Assembly (NCBI GenBank): GCA_021801255.1
Contig: JAJYYH010000063.1
Coordinates: 62,001-126,000 of the forward strand
Origin: Pseudomonadota bacterium
GTDB lineage: Bacteria > Pseudomonadota > Alphaproteobacteria > Acetobacterales > Acetobacteraceae
Direction of reading: 5' to 3'
DNA: 64,000 bases
Every line of letters begins with the position of its first letter. Position 1 is the stretch's first letter. A program made the position numbers and the translations under genes. This document shows positions 1 through 8,596 of the stretch, one piece after another. The notes below the pieces were generated by a model. It made no database searches. It worked only from the letters and a program-made list of their open reading frames with translations, and had not been told where the DNA came from.

Positions 1-1904
1 CGCAGCAAGCCGCGCAAGCCGAGCGAGACGATCAGATCGAGCGCCAGGAGCGCAAGGGCCATGCCGAGCAAAAGCGGCCCGAAATCGCGCGTCCGGCCGA
101 TCGCGGCGAGCGAGGCCTGCTGCGCTCCGGCGATCGGGGCGCTTGCCGCGAGCGGCGGCAGACCATCGGCGAGGTTGCGCGCTTCCCGTGCGTTCTCCGG
201 TCCATAGAGCCCCGGCGGCGCCGCTGGCCCGGCCGGGGTGGTGGCGAGCGCGTTGGCGGGAAGGGCGCGGGCGGCGGGTGGCGGCGGGCCGAGCACGCCG
301 AAGCCATCGAGGGTCTCGGCCGGGGCGAGCGGCGTCGCATCGGGGGTTGCCGCGACCCCGGCCGAGAGCTGCACGATGCGCCGCAGCATGTCCACGAAGA
401 GGCCGGAGAGCGGCAGATTCGACCAATCGTCATTGGCGGTGACGTGGAACAGCACGATCCGCCCGGGCCCACGCGCCGCGCTGGTCACCAGCGGCGTGCC
501 ATCGGAGAGCGAGGCCCAGGTCTCGGAGGCAAGCCGCGCCGAGGGCTCGGCCAGAACCTGCCGCGCGATGCTGACCTCCGCCGGCGTCGGCAGGCCGGCG
601 AAGGGAGAGTCCGGCGGGAAGGGCGCGAGATGGGCTGGCTTGTCCCACGACATCGCCCCCCCCAGCGTGCGATCGCCGAGCAGCAGCGGCACCGGGAGGA
701 AGTCATCGGGATGGGCGGCCAGGCGCGGGCCGGCAAAGCGCACCAGCACCCCACCCTGCGCGAGGAAACGCGCCACCCCCTCGGCCTCCACGCCCTCGCC
801 GAGCGGCCGGTCGGCGAGGATCAGCACCGCCAGCTTGCTTGCCAGGAGGCGCGCGAGATCGCCTTCGCGGATTTCGGCGAAGGGCGCGAGCGCCCGGCGG
901 AGATAATAGAGATCGCCAATCAGCGGCGCATCGGCGGCGGTCGCATCGGCGGCGGCGAGCCCGACCGGGCGGCGCCGCCAGCGTTCATCGAGCAGCACCA
1001 CGCCCCCCGCCGAGGCGGGGCCGACGAGCACCAGCCGGGCGAGCTGGTTGCGCAGTTCGGGCGGCAAGGCGATCGCCCGCTCGGCCGTCGCGGCACCCGG
1101 CGCCCCCCGCAGCTCGACCCGCGCCAAAGTCCGGCCATCGCCGGTCTCAGCCAGGATGGCGGCGGGGGGTGTGGCACCGCCGGGGATTTGTGCCATGCGG
1201 GCGATCAGCGCCGCAGCGGTGGCCCGCGGGGGCAGCAGCAGGCGGAGAGGGACCGGGGCACGCAACTCCAGCACATGGCCGGCGGCTTTGAGCGCGCCGG
1301 CGAAGGCGGGGTCGCCCCCGGTCGCAAGGCCATCGGCGAGATAGACGATGCCGGCGTCGCGGACCGCCGCAAGCGCGCGGGCGCTCGCGTCGCGGTCGGG
1401 CGGCCAGGGCAGGGGCGCGAGGGCGGCCAGCCGGGCGCGCGCCGCGGCGACCGGGAGCGCCGGGCTGAGCCGGGGCGGGCTGCCATCGGCGCTGGGCGCG
1501 GTGGCGAGGAGCGCCACATCGCGGCCGGCGCGCGCCGCGCGATCGAGAATACCTTGTGCCGCTGCGATGCGGGCCGACCAGTCCGCCGCCGCCGCCCAGC
1601 CGTTATCGATCACCAGCAAAACCGTGCCCTGCCCCGGCAGCGCGGAACCCGCCTCGCGGAGCGGCCCGGCAAGGCCAATGATCAGCAGCACGGCCGCGAG
1701 CAGGCGCAGAACGAGCAGCCAGAGCGGCGTGCGGGCGCTGGTTTCCTCCTTGGTCGGCAAGCCGAGCAGCAGCCGGATCGCCGGGAAATTCTGCCGCCGC
1801 GGCGCCGGCGGCGTCACCCGCAGCAGCCACCACAGGAGCGGCAGGCCGGCCAGCGCCAGCAGCAACCAGGGCGAGGCGAAACCGAACGCGGCCACGCCAC
1901 GCAT
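1..1904 (-). CDS. DUF4159/BatA-type membrane protein (C-terminus outside window)
   Basis: The first 634 codons of a large membrane protein; the frame stays open to the window edge. It opens MRGVAAFGFASPWLLLALAG, then a short RRQNFPAIRLL stretch and a second hydrophobic segment (LLVLRLLAAVLLIIGLAG), the double-membrane-span N-terminus of BatA-type proteins. A VWA-like region follows (VLLVIDNGWAAAADW). Near the window edge there is another hydrophobic stretch (ALALLALDLIVSLGL), as in alphaproteobacterial DUF4159 proteins; the DUF4159 domain itself should lie beyond base 1. The ATG overlaps the TGA of the DUF58 gene by one base, so it is co-translated with it. The molecular role is unproven; MoxR/DUF58/BatA sets are linked to envelope-protein assembly or stress. 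Confidence 0.82.
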   Translation of the reverse strand, partial: MRGVAAFGFASPWLLLALAGLPLLWWLLRVTPPAPRRQNFPAIRLLLGLPTKEETSARTPLWLLVLRLLAAVLLIIGLAGPLREAGSALPGQGTVLLVIDNGWAAAADWSARIAAAQGILDRAARAGRDVALLATAPSADGSPPRLSPALPVAAARARLAALAPLPWPPDRDASARALAAVRDAGIVYLADGLATGGDPAFAGALKAAGHVLELRAPVPLRLLLPPRATAAALIARMAQIPGGATPPAAILAETGDGRTLARVELRGAPGAATAERAIALPPELRNQLARLVLVGPASAGGVVLLDERWRRRPVGLAAADATAADAPLIGDLYYLRRALAPFAEIREGDLARLLASKLAVLILADRPLGEGVEAEGVARFLAQGGVLVRFAGPRLAAHPDDFLPVPLLLGDRTLGGAMSWDKPAHLAPFPPDSPFAGLPTPAEVSIARQVLAEPSARLASETWASLSDGTPLVTSAARGPGRIVLFHVTANDDWSNLPLSGLFVDMLRRIVQLSAGVAATPDATPLAPAETLDGFGVLGPPPPAARALPANALATTPAGPAAPPGLYGPENAREARNLADGLPPLAASAPIAGAQQASLAAIGRTRDFGPLLLGMALALLALDLIVSLGLRGLL

Positions 1905-2770
1905 CAAGCGAGCGCCGTGTAGAGCGCGAGCAGCGCGGTCTCCGGCGGCTGATCGGTGGTGTGGCTGAAAAACCCGAACCGCGCCGCCCGCGCGAGATCG
2001 GCAATGCCCGTGATCTGCGCCGCGAGGCGGTGTTGATAGGCCTCGCGCACCGCCTCGACCCGGGGGATCAGGGCCGCCGGTTCGCCCTCCAGCCCAAGAA
2101 ATCGTATCCGTCCGTCATAGGGCAGGGCGCGCTCGGCGGGGTCGAGGGTCTGCACCAGGAACCCGGCGACCGGGATGGCCGCGAGCCGGGTGATCATCGT
2201 CCGGATCTCGTCGAGGGGGGCGAGAAAATCGCCGAACATCACGATGCGGGCAAAGCGCGGCAAGGGAGCATCACCCGGCAGCGCGAGGTTGGCACTTCCC
2301 GAGGCGGGGGCGCGATCGAGGGCCTCGGCAAGACCGGCGAGGCCGGCGGCGCCGCCGGCAAGCGGGCCAGAGTCGAGCAAGCGCACCCGCTCGCCCGCCT
2401 TGAGCAGCAGCGCGGCCAGCGCCAACAGCAGCAATTCGGCCCGCGCGCGCTTGTCGGAGAGGTTCCGCGCCGAGTGCCAGCGCATCGAGGCCGAGGCGTC
2501 GCGCCAGAGAAAACAAGTCTGCGCCGCCTCCCACTCGGTTTCGCGGACATAGACGCGGTGCGATTTCGCCGATTGCCGCCAGTCGATCCGGCTGCGCGGA
2601 TCGCCCTCGGAGAACGGCCGGAACTGCCAGAAACTATCGCCCTGGCCGACCCGGCGGCGGCCATGCACGCCTTGGGCGACGGTGGCGGCGACGCGCTCGG
2701 CGGCAAGCAGCAGCGGCGGCAGCCGCGCGGCGAGCGCTTCCGCGCGGCCGGTCGCGGCGGCCGCGCTCAT
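1904..2770 (-). CDS. DUF58 domain-containing protein
   Basis: A 288-residue protein of the DUF58 family, which accompanies MoxR ATPases. The family signature is visible around residues 55-85: SEGDPRSRIDWRQSAKS, then YVRETEWE. The C-terminal half resembles a degenerate VWA fold. I chose the ATG at 2770 because it forms an ATGA overlap with the stop of the moxR gene; longer versions of this frame run over moxR and add arginine-rich shadow sequence. It has no clear membrane span. It probably acts with the MoxR ATPase and the downstream BatA/DUF4159 protein; its biochemical activity is unknown. Confidence 0.88.
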   Translation of the reverse strand: MSAAAATGRAEALAARLPPLLLAAERVAATVAQGVHGRRRVGQGDSFWQFRPFSEGDPRSRIDWRQSAKSHRVYVRETEWEAAQTCFLWRDASASMRWHSARNLSDKRARAELLLLALAALLLKAGERVRLLDSGPLAGGAAGLAGLAEALDRAPASGSANLALPGDAPLPRFARIVMFGDFLAPLDEIRTMITRLAAIPVAGFLVQTLDPAERALPYDGRIRFLGLEGEPAALIPRVEAVREAYQHRLAAQITGIADLARAARFGFFSHTTDQPPETALLALYTALA

Positions 2771-3765
2771 TCGAGCCGCTCCACCAGCCGCGCGATCACC
2801 GCATCGAGGCGCACGCCCTCGGCGCGCGCGGCGAAAGAGAGGGCCATGCGGTGGCGCAGCACCGCAGGCGCAAGGGCCGCGACATCCTCGATACTCGGGG
2901 CCAGCCTGCCATCGAGCAGGGCACGGGCGCGGGTCGCCAGCATCAGCGCCTGCGCGGCGCGCGGCCCGGCGCCCCAAGCGAGCTGGGTGCGGATCTCCGG
3001 ATCGGCGGCGCTCTCGGGACGGCTGCCGCGCACCAGATCGAGAATCGCCGTGACCACCCCCGCGCCAATCGGCAGGCGACGGATCAGCCGTTGCGCCGCG
3101 CTCAGTTCCTCGGCCCCGATCGCCGGACGCAGGCGCACGCGCGCCTCTGAAGTGGTGGCGAGCAGCATCGCCCGCTCGTCTTCGAGCGCGGGATAGCCGA
3201 TATCAATCTCCATGAGAAACCGGTCGAGCTGCGCCTCGGGCAGCGGGTAGGTGCCCTCCTGCTCGATCGGGTTTTGCGTCGCCAGCACATGGAACGGCCG
3301 CGGCAGGGCGTGGCGGGCGCCGGCGATCGCCACCTCACCCTCCTGCATCGCCTGCAACAGCGCCGATTGCGTGCGCGGGCTGGCGCGGTTGATCTCATCG
3401 GCCATCAGCAACTGGCAAAACACCGGGCCGGGGAGAAAGCGAAAGCTCCGCTTGCCATCCGCGCCCTCGTCGAGCACCTCGCTGCCGAGAATATCCGCCG
3501 GCATCAGATCGGGGGTGAACTGCACGCGCCGCGCCGCAAGGCCGAGCACCGTTCCCAGGGTCTCGACCAGCAGCGTCTTGCCCAGGCCGGGCACGCCGAC
3601 CAGCAGCACATGGCCACCCGCCAGGAGGGTGATGAGCGTCTGCTCGATCACCGCGCGCTGGCCGAAGATCGCCTGCCCGATCTCGGCGCGGATCGCCGCC
3701 AGACGCGGGGCCAGCGCCTCGATCTCGGCGACAATCGCCGCGTCGCTCTGGTTTGCCGGGAACAT
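2767..3765 (-). CDS. MoxR-family AAA+ ATPase
   Basis: A 332-residue cytoplasmic AAA+ ATPase of the MoxR group, chaperone-like proteins often paired with VWA proteins. Walker A is GVPGLGKT (about residue 50), and Walker B with the MoxR signature is LLMADEINRASPRTQSALLQ (about residues 115-135). The family lid domain follows to the end. Start ATG 3765 (MFPANQSDAA) gives the usual family length; the frame extends further upstream only with low-complexity arginine-rich sequence. It is first in a minus-strand operon with the DUF58 and DUF4159 genes and is divergent from the DUF1285 gene. The client protein is not evident. Confidence 0.9.
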   Translation of the reverse strand: MFPANQSDAAIVAEIEALAPRLAAIRAEIGQAIFGQRAVIEQTLITLLAGGHVLLVGVPGLGKTLLVETLGTVLGLAARRVQFTPDLMPADILGSEVLDEGADGKRSFRFLPGPVFCQLLMADEINRASPRTQSALLQAMQEGEVAIAGARHALPRPFHVLATQNPIEQEGTYPLPEAQLDRFLMEIDIGYPALEDERAMLLATTSEARVRLRPAIGAEELSAAQRLIRRLPIGAGVVTAILDLVRGSRPESAADPEIRTQLAWGAGPRAAQALMLATRARALLDGRLAPSIEDVAALAPAVLRHRMALSFAARAEGVRLDAVIARLVERLE

Positions 3766-4061
3766 CCGCCGGCCACTCCTCTTTCCGGTTGCACGACGCC
3801 GCCCGCGGCGAGGAATCTCTATGCGCGCTCTTTCATCGCCGCGGCAAGCATCCCTATATGTGGGGCGGTGCTTGCGGGTGACGAGGTCTCGCATGGCAGG
3901 CGGGACCGCAGGCGGGGAGCGGGCTATTTTACGCCAGATTTGGCCATGGCGAAGAAGCGGGAGTGACGTTGAACCATGAAGATGTCGCAACCGGTGGGCG
4001 TGCTGAACGAGATCGGTTCGCTGAGCAAGACAGATCAAACGATCGAGGCGGGGAGGGTCCA
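3766..4061. promoter_or_regulatory. Divergent intergenic region, moxR / DUF1285
   Basis: This 296 bp holds the 5' ends of two divergent operons and no convincing gene. A purine-rich Shine-Dalgarno (ggggaggg, about 4050-4057) precedes the GTG start of the DUF1285 gene. I could not assign -35/-10 boxes with confidence on either strand. Confidence 0.35.
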
Positions 4062-4712
4062 GTGAACGACGCATCGCCGCAAGAAAGCCGCACCGCGCAG
4101 CCAGCATCTTTTGAGCCGCGCCTGGCCATTCCGCTCCGTCCCCCGGGCCCGAGACCGCCGCCCGAGCGCGCGCTCGCCGCCCCGAAACCGCCGCGCCGGC
4201 CCGTTGAATGCGGCGACCTTCCCTTTCTCATCCGTCGCGATGGCACCTGGCTCTATCGCGGCAGCCCGATCGGGCGCAAGGAAATGGTCTGCCTCTTCGC
4301 CTCTGTCCTCAAGCGCGAGGCCGATGGCAGTTTCTGGCTGGAAACCCCCGCCGAACGCGGCCGTATCGAGGTCGAGGACGCGCCCTTTCTCGCCGTCGAA
4401 CTCGACTGGCGCGGCAATGGCCGCCAGCAGGTGCTGAGCTTCCGCACGAATGTCGATGAAATCGTCACCGCCGGCCCCGATCACCCGATCCGCATCGCCC
4501 ACGACCTCATCACCTGCGAGCCGACCCCCTATCTCAAGGTGCGTGAGGGCGCCGGACGCTACGCCGTCGAGGCGCGCATCACGCGAGCGGTCTATTATGA
4601 ACTGGTGGCGCTGGCGGTGCCGAACCGCGTGCTGGGGCGGGAATTGCTCGGCGTCTGGAGCCGCGGGCGGTTTTTCCCGCTCGGCGAGATGCCCTCCCAT
4701 GACGACGAATAG
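4062..4712 (+). CDS. DUF1285 domain-containing protein
   Basis: A 216-residue protein. After a proline-rich N-terminus (about residues 20-50), the DUF1285 core begins at CGDLPFLIRRDGTWLYRGSP and continues through FWLETPAERGRIEVEDAPF. I chose GTG 4062 because ggggaggg lies just upstream; an upstream ATG at 3963 would add 33 residues of poor composition. It is followed by the Nudix and cca genes, an order common in alphaproteobacteria. The function of DUF1285 is unknown; the linkage to RNA/CoA housekeeping genes is suggestive only. Confidence 0.85.
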   Translation: MNDASPQESRTAQPASFEPRLAIPLRPPGPRPPPERALAAPKPPRRPVECGDLPFLIRRDGTWLYRGSPIGRKEMVCLFASVLKREADGSFWLETPAERGRIEVEDAPFLAVELDWRGNGRQQVLSFRTNVDEIVTAGPDHPIRIAHDLITCEPTPYLKVREGAGRYAVEARITRAVYYELVALAVPNRVLGRELLGVWSRGRFFPLGEMPSHDDE

Positions 4713-4742
4713 CCGCCGCCGAGGGCCGGCCGCCGCTGGCCC

Positions 4743-5321
4743 GTGACGGAGAACGAGCTGCGCGCCCGCCTCGCCGCGCTCCCCCTGCAAGGTGGGCCGG
4801 CGCGCGAGGATCTCGGGTTTACCGAACCGCCGATCGCCGCCGCCGTGCTGGTGCCCCTGGTGCTCGGCCGGTGCCCCTCGGTGCTACTCACCCGGCGCAC
4901 CGAAACGCTTGCCCGTCACGCGGGCCAGGTTAGTTTTCCCGGCGGGCGGATCGACCCCGAAGACGCCTCGCCCGAGGCGGCGGCACTGCGCGAGGCCGAG
5001 GAGGAAATCGGCCTCGACCCGGCCCGGGTCGAACTCGCCGGACGCCTGCACGATCACCTCACCGGCACCGGTTTTCGCATCACGCCCGTCCTCGGCCTGT
5101 TGCCGCCCGGTCTCGCGCTCTGCGCCGCCCCGGACGAGGTTGATGCGATTTTTCATCTGCCGCTCGCCACCGTCCTCGACCCCGCCGCCCCGCAACGCCG
5201 CCAGGCGATGTGGCGCGGCAGGATGCGCGAGTTCTGGGTGTTCCCCCACGATAAGCATTATATCTGGGGCGCCACCGCCGCGATCCTCTTGCAACTCGCC
5301 GAGACCCTGCGCGCCCGATGA
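4743..5321 (+). CDS. Nudix hydrolase, CoA pyrophosphatase type (NudL/YeaB)
   Basis: A 192-residue Nudix hydrolase, expected to hydrolyse CoA or CoA derivatives to 3',5'-ADP and phosphopantetheine. The Nudix box is intact: GGRIDPEDASPEAAALREAE followed by EEIGL (about residues 66-90). The UPF0035-type motif LLTRRTETLARHAGQVSFPG precedes it, which is what sets CoA pyrophosphatases apart from other Nudix enzymes. The start is a GTG at 4743. The stop overlaps the cca start as ATGA, so the two genes are translationally coupled. Substrate specificity comes from family resemblance. Confidence 0.9.
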   Translation: MTENELRARLAALPLQGGPAREDLGFTEPPIAAAVLVPLVLGRCPSVLLTRRTETLARHAGQVSFPGGRIDPEDASPEAAALREAEEEIGLDPARVELAGRLHDHLTGTGFRITPVLGLLPPGLALCAAPDEVDAIFHLPLATVLDPAAPQRRQAMWRGRMREFWVFPHDKHYIWGATAAILLQLAETLRAR

Positions 5322-6472
5322 GCGGCCCCGCCCGCCGCATCGCCCCGCCCGATTTTCTCGCTAGCCCGGAGATCGCCGCCGTGCTCGCTGCTTTGCCCGG
5401 CGCGCGGCTGGTGGGCGGCGCGGTGCGCGATACCCTGCTCGGCCTGCCGGTCGGCGATATCGACCTCGCCACCCCTTGGCCGCCGCAACAGGTGAGGGCG
5501 GCGCTCGAACGCGCCGGGCTTCCCGCCATCCCGACCGGGCTCGCCCACGGCACCATCACGACGCTTGCCGGGCCCCACCATGTCGAAATCACGACACTGC
5601 GGCGCGACGTCGCGACCGACGGCCGGCACGCCCGCGTCGCCTTCACCGATGCCTGGGAAGAAGACGCAAAGCGGCGCGACTTCACCCTCAACGCCCTCTC
5701 GATGACCCCCGACGGCGCGGTGTTCGACACGGTGGGCGGGCTCGCCGACCTCGCGGCGGGACGGGTGCGCTTCGTCGGCGATCCGGGCGCGCGCCTCGCC
5801 GAGGACTATCTCCGCCTGCTCCGCTTTTTCCGCTTTCAGGCGCGCTTTGCCCGCACGCCGCCCGATGCCGCGACCAGGGCTGCCCTTCAGGCCGCCATCC
5901 CTGGCCTCGCGCGGCTCTCCGCCGAGCGCGTCTGGGCCGAACTCAAGCGCCTGCTCGCCACCCCCGATCCCGCGCCCGCGATCGCCCTGATGGCCGAACT
6001 CGGCGTGCTCGCCGCGATCATCCCCGAAGGCGCCGACCCCAGCCGCGCCCTGCCCGCACAGAGCGATCCCATCCTCCGCCTCGCCGCCCTGCTCACCGGC
6101 GATCCCGCGCGTCTCGCCGATCGCCTCCGGCTCTCGCGGGCCGAGCGCAAGCGGCTGATCGCGCTGCGCGCGCCACCACCCGACCCCGAGCGCCTCGCCG
6201 CCGCCCTTGCCGAAACCCCCCCCGATATCCTCGCCGGCCGCGCGCTGCTGGCCGGCAATCCCGCCCTCGCCGAGGCCATCCGCGCCCACGAAATTCCCCA
6301 GTTCCCGCTCTCGGGCGAAGACGCGCTCGCCGCCGGCATCCCGGAGGGACCGGAAATCGGCAAGGCCCTGGCCGAACTTCGCCGCTGGTGGCAAAACACC
6401 AACTGCACCGCCAACCCCACCACCTGCCGCGCCGAACTCTCCCGCTACGCAGCGAGCCGATCATGCCCATGA
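5318..6472 (+). CDS. cca: CCA tRNA nucleotidyltransferase / poly(A) polymerase family
   Basis: A 384-residue class II nucleotidyltransferase that adds or repairs the 3'-CCA end of tRNA. The nucleotidyltransferase core shows LVGGAVRDTLLGLPVGDIDL (about residues 30-50) with the catalytic D-x-D pair. Downstream are RRDFTLNALSM (about residue 125) and the RNA/nucleotide-binding EDYLRLLRFFRFQARF (about residue 165). Alphaproteobacterial enzymes of this size usually lack the HD domain, and none is seen here. It overlaps the Nudix gene by 4 bp and is the last gene before a repeat-rich gap. Confidence 0.92.
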   Translation: MSGPARRIAPPDFLASPEIAAVLAALPGARLVGGAVRDTLLGLPVGDIDLATPWPPQQVRAALERAGLPAIPTGLAHGTITTLAGPHHVEITTLRRDVATDGRHARVAFTDAWEEDAKRRDFTLNALSMTPDGAVFDTVGGLADLAAGRVRFVGDPGARLAEDYLRLLRFFRFQARFARTPPDAATRAALQAAIPGLARLSAERVWAELKRLLATPDPAPAIALMAELGVLAAIIPEGADPSRALPAQSDPILRLAALLTGDPARLADRLRLSRAERKRLIALRAPPPDPERLAAALAETPPDILAGRALLAGNPALAEAIRAHEIPQFPLSGEDALAAGIPEGPEIGKALAELRRWWQNTNCTANPTTCRAELSRYAASRSCP

Positions 6473-6698
6473 GAGGAAGAAGAGCAGGGGCGCTGCCCCT
6501 GCACCCCGCTGGGGCCAGTGGCCCCAGACCCCCATCCTGGAGAAGGTGGGTCGCAGGGGAGGCGCAACTCATGGGCGGCAAACGCATTTTCGCGCCCCCC
6601 CTGCGACCCGCCTCCCTTCGGGACAGGCTCCAGGGACATTGTCCCTGGCGAGGGTGCGGGGGGCAGCGCCCCCTGCTCTTTCTTTCTTCATCTCGCGC
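6473..6698. repeat. Pair of facing REP-like elements (large imperfect inverted repeat)
   Basis: The two ends of this gap are inverted copies of one another: gaagaagagcagggg...gctgcccc at the left and its reverse complement at the right end (about 6651-6695). Inside is a second inverted pair (gggtcgcagggg near 6549 and its complement near 6605). Each unit contains perfect small hairpins: 6484-6502 (gcaggggc-gct-gcccctgc), 6509-6527 (ctggggcc-agt-ggccccag) and 6659-6673. The arrangement resembles a BIME, two REP elements in opposite orientation. It may terminate or insulate transcription between cca and the ABC exporter. Confidence 0.75.
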
Positions 6699-8429
6699 AT
6701 GAACGGCACGATGGCGTTGCTGGGGCGGCTGTGGCGGGAGCAGGTGCGTCGGCAGTGGGGGCGGATTGCGGTGGTGGTGCTGGCCACCGCGTTGATGTCG
6801 GGCGCGACGGCGCTTTATCCGGTGGTGATCGAGCACGCATTTTCGCTTTTTGCCGCCAGGGACGCGCGTATTCTTTATCAAGTGCCGGCGATTGTGCTGG
6901 TGATCACGTCGGTCAAGGCGCTGGCGCAGTATGTCCAGAACGTAGTGGTGCAGCAGGTGGTGCTGCTAGCCATTCGGGGATTGCAGGAAAGTATGTTCCG
7001 GCATCTTGTGCGCGCCGATCTGGCCCGGCTGGAGCGTGAGGCGCCGGCGCAGTGGGCGGCGCGGTTCACCACCGACGCGACGGTGATCCGCGAGGCCCTG
7101 ACGCGCGCGGTCAATGGGGTCGCTGACCTGTTGACGGTGGTCGGGCTGGTGGCCTCGATGATTTATCTCGACTGGCTGCTGAGCCTGATCGCGGCGGCGC
7201 TTTATCCCTTGGCGGCGCTGCCGATCGCGCGGATTGGGCGGCGGGTGCGCCGGGCCTCGGGGGGAATGCAGGAGCGGATCGGCGAGACCGCGGCGATTTT
7301 GCACGAAAGTTTCGCGCAGGCCCGGATCGTGCGCGCCTATCGCCTGGAGGAGATGGAGGAGCGGCGGGCCGCGGCGACGTTTGGCCGGCTTTATCAGGCG
7401 TTGCTGGGGATGGCGCGGGCGCGGGCGCGGATCGATCCGGTGCTCGAAGTGCTCGGCGGCGTTGCGGTTGCGGCGGTGATCGGGTTTGCCGGCTGGCGGG
7501 CGGCGATGGGGGGCGCGAGTATCGGCAATTTCACCGGGTTTGTCGCCGCGCTGCTGATTGCGTCACGGCCGCTCCGCGCGTTGGGAACGATGAACGCGGC
7601 GTTGCAGGAGGGACTGGCGGGGCTGGCGCGGGTGTTCGCGGTGATCGATGAGCCGCCCTCGGTGGTTGATCGTGAGGCGGCGCGGGACTTGCCTTCGGGG
7701 CGTGGTCTTGTGGTGTTCGAGGACGTGCATTTTGCCTATCCCGATGGCCGGGCGGGGCTTCGGGGCTTGTCGTTGGTCGCCGAGCCGGGGCGAACGCTGG
7801 CGCTGGTCGGGCCGTCGGGGGCGGGGAAATCGACCGCGCTCGCGCTCATCCCGCGCCTGATGGATGTTGGCGCCGGGCGGGTGATGGTTGATGGGGCGGA
7901 TGTGCGGGAGATCGCGATCGCCAGCTTGCGTGATGCCATCGCCTATGTCGGCCAGGATGCGCTGCTGTTCGATGACACGATCGCCGCCAATATCCGCATG
8001 GGCCGGCCAGCAGCGCGCGACGACGAGGTCGAGGCGGCGGCCGCGGCCGCGGCGGGGGCGTTCATCGACGCGCTGCCCGAGGGGTTCGCGACCCGCGTCG
8101 GGCCCGGCGGGCAGCGGCTTTCGGGCGGCCAGCGCCAGCGCGTGGCCCTGGCGCGGGCGATTCTGCGCAATCCGCGTATTCTGCTGCTCGACGAGGCGAC
8201 CAGTGCGCTCGATGCCGAGAGCGAGGCGGCGGTGCAGGCGGCGCTGGCGCGGCTCCGTGCCGGGCGCACGACGATCGTTGTTGCGCATCGGCTCTCCACC
8301 GTGCGCGAGGCTGACCTGGTGGTGGTGATGGCGGACGGCCGGGCGGTCGAGCAGGGCGGGCACCGCGCGCTTTTGGCCGAGGACGGGCTCTATGCCCGGC
8401 TGGTTCGCACGCAGGCTTTCGCGCCGTAA
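6699..8429 (+). CDS. ABC exporter, fused permease/ATPase (MsbA-like)
   Basis: A 576-residue half-transporter: six predicted membrane helices (residues 20-310) fused to an ABC ATPase domain. The ATPase has Walker A GPSGAGKST (about residue 370), signature LSGGQRQR (about residue 475), Walker B ILLLDEATSALD and H-loop VAHRLS. It would act as a homodimer exporting lipid A core, lipids or drugs. The family resemblance is to MsbA/type I exporters; the substrate cannot be read from sequence. The start is ATG 6699 (MNGTMALLGRLW); the upstream part of the open frame is repeat DNA. It is a single gene before the emrA promoter gap. Confidence 0.85.
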   Translation: MNGTMALLGRLWREQVRRQWGRIAVVVLATALMSGATALYPVVIEHAFSLFAARDARILYQVPAIVLVITSVKALAQYVQNVVVQQVVLLAIRGLQESMFRHLVRADLARLEREAPAQWAARFTTDATVIREALTRAVNGVADLLTVVGLVASMIYLDWLLSLIAAALYPLAALPIARIGRRVRRASGGMQERIGETAAILHESFAQARIVRAYRLEEMEERRAAATFGRLYQALLGMARARARIDPVLEVLGGVAVAAVIGFAGWRAAMGGASIGNFTGFVAALLIASRPLRALGTMNAALQEGLAGLARVFAVIDEPPSVVDREAARDLPSGRGLVVFEDVHFAYPDGRAGLRGLSLVAEPGRTLALVGPSGAGKSTALALIPRLMDVGAGRVMVDGADVREIAIASLRDAIAYVGQDALLFDDTIAANIRMGRPAARDDEVEAAAAAAAGAFIDALPEGFATRVGPGGQRLSGGQRQRVALARAILRNPRILLLDEATSALDAESEAAVQAALARLRAGRTTIVVAHRLSTVREADLVVVMADGRAVEQGGHRALLAEDGLYARLVRTQAFAP

Positions 8430-8487
8430 AATTTTCTGTTTGTTTCGCGGGCGTGCCGCTAAGCTTAAGCTTCGGCCGATAGGCTTG

Positions 8488-8513
8488 CTGACCGAACCGT
8501 TCAGTTCTATCTG
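8488..8513 (+). promoter_or_regulatory. Possible promoter/operator of emrAB
   Basis: Upstream of emrA there is an imperfect palindrome, ctgaccgaaccgttcag (8488-8504), of the size bound by TetR-family repressors. It overlaps a possible -35 ttgctg (8485-8490), which is 17 bp from a weak -10 tatctg (8508-8513). EmrAB-type pumps are often under TetR or MarR control, but no regulator gene lies next to it. This is a weak call based on pattern only. Confidence 0.25.
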
Positions 8514-8539
8514 TCGCGGTGGACCGGCATCACTTGATG

Positions 8540-8577
8540 CTTGGGCCGGGCTTTCTGGCTTGGGCCGGGCTTTCTGG
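8540..8577 (+). repeat. Tandem duplication, 19 bp x 2
   Basis: Two perfect head-to-tail copies of cttgggccgggctttctgg (8540-8558 and 8559-8577) lie in the emrA leader. The 19 bp period would shift the reading frame, which argues against the longer emrA start at 8519 and for the ATG at 8597. Confidence 0.9.
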
Positions 8578-8596
8578 GTCGGCGGGAGTGTTGGGC

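Noticed and set aside
444-1922. A 492-codon plus-strand frame opposite the DUF4159/BatA gene
   Set aside because: Very rich in Arg, Gly and Gln without domains; the minus strand gives a membrane protein matching a known operon type.
3963-4061. A longer DUF1285 protein starting at ATG 3963
   Set aside because: The extra 33 residues are low quality, and ggggaggg sits directly before the GTG at 4062.
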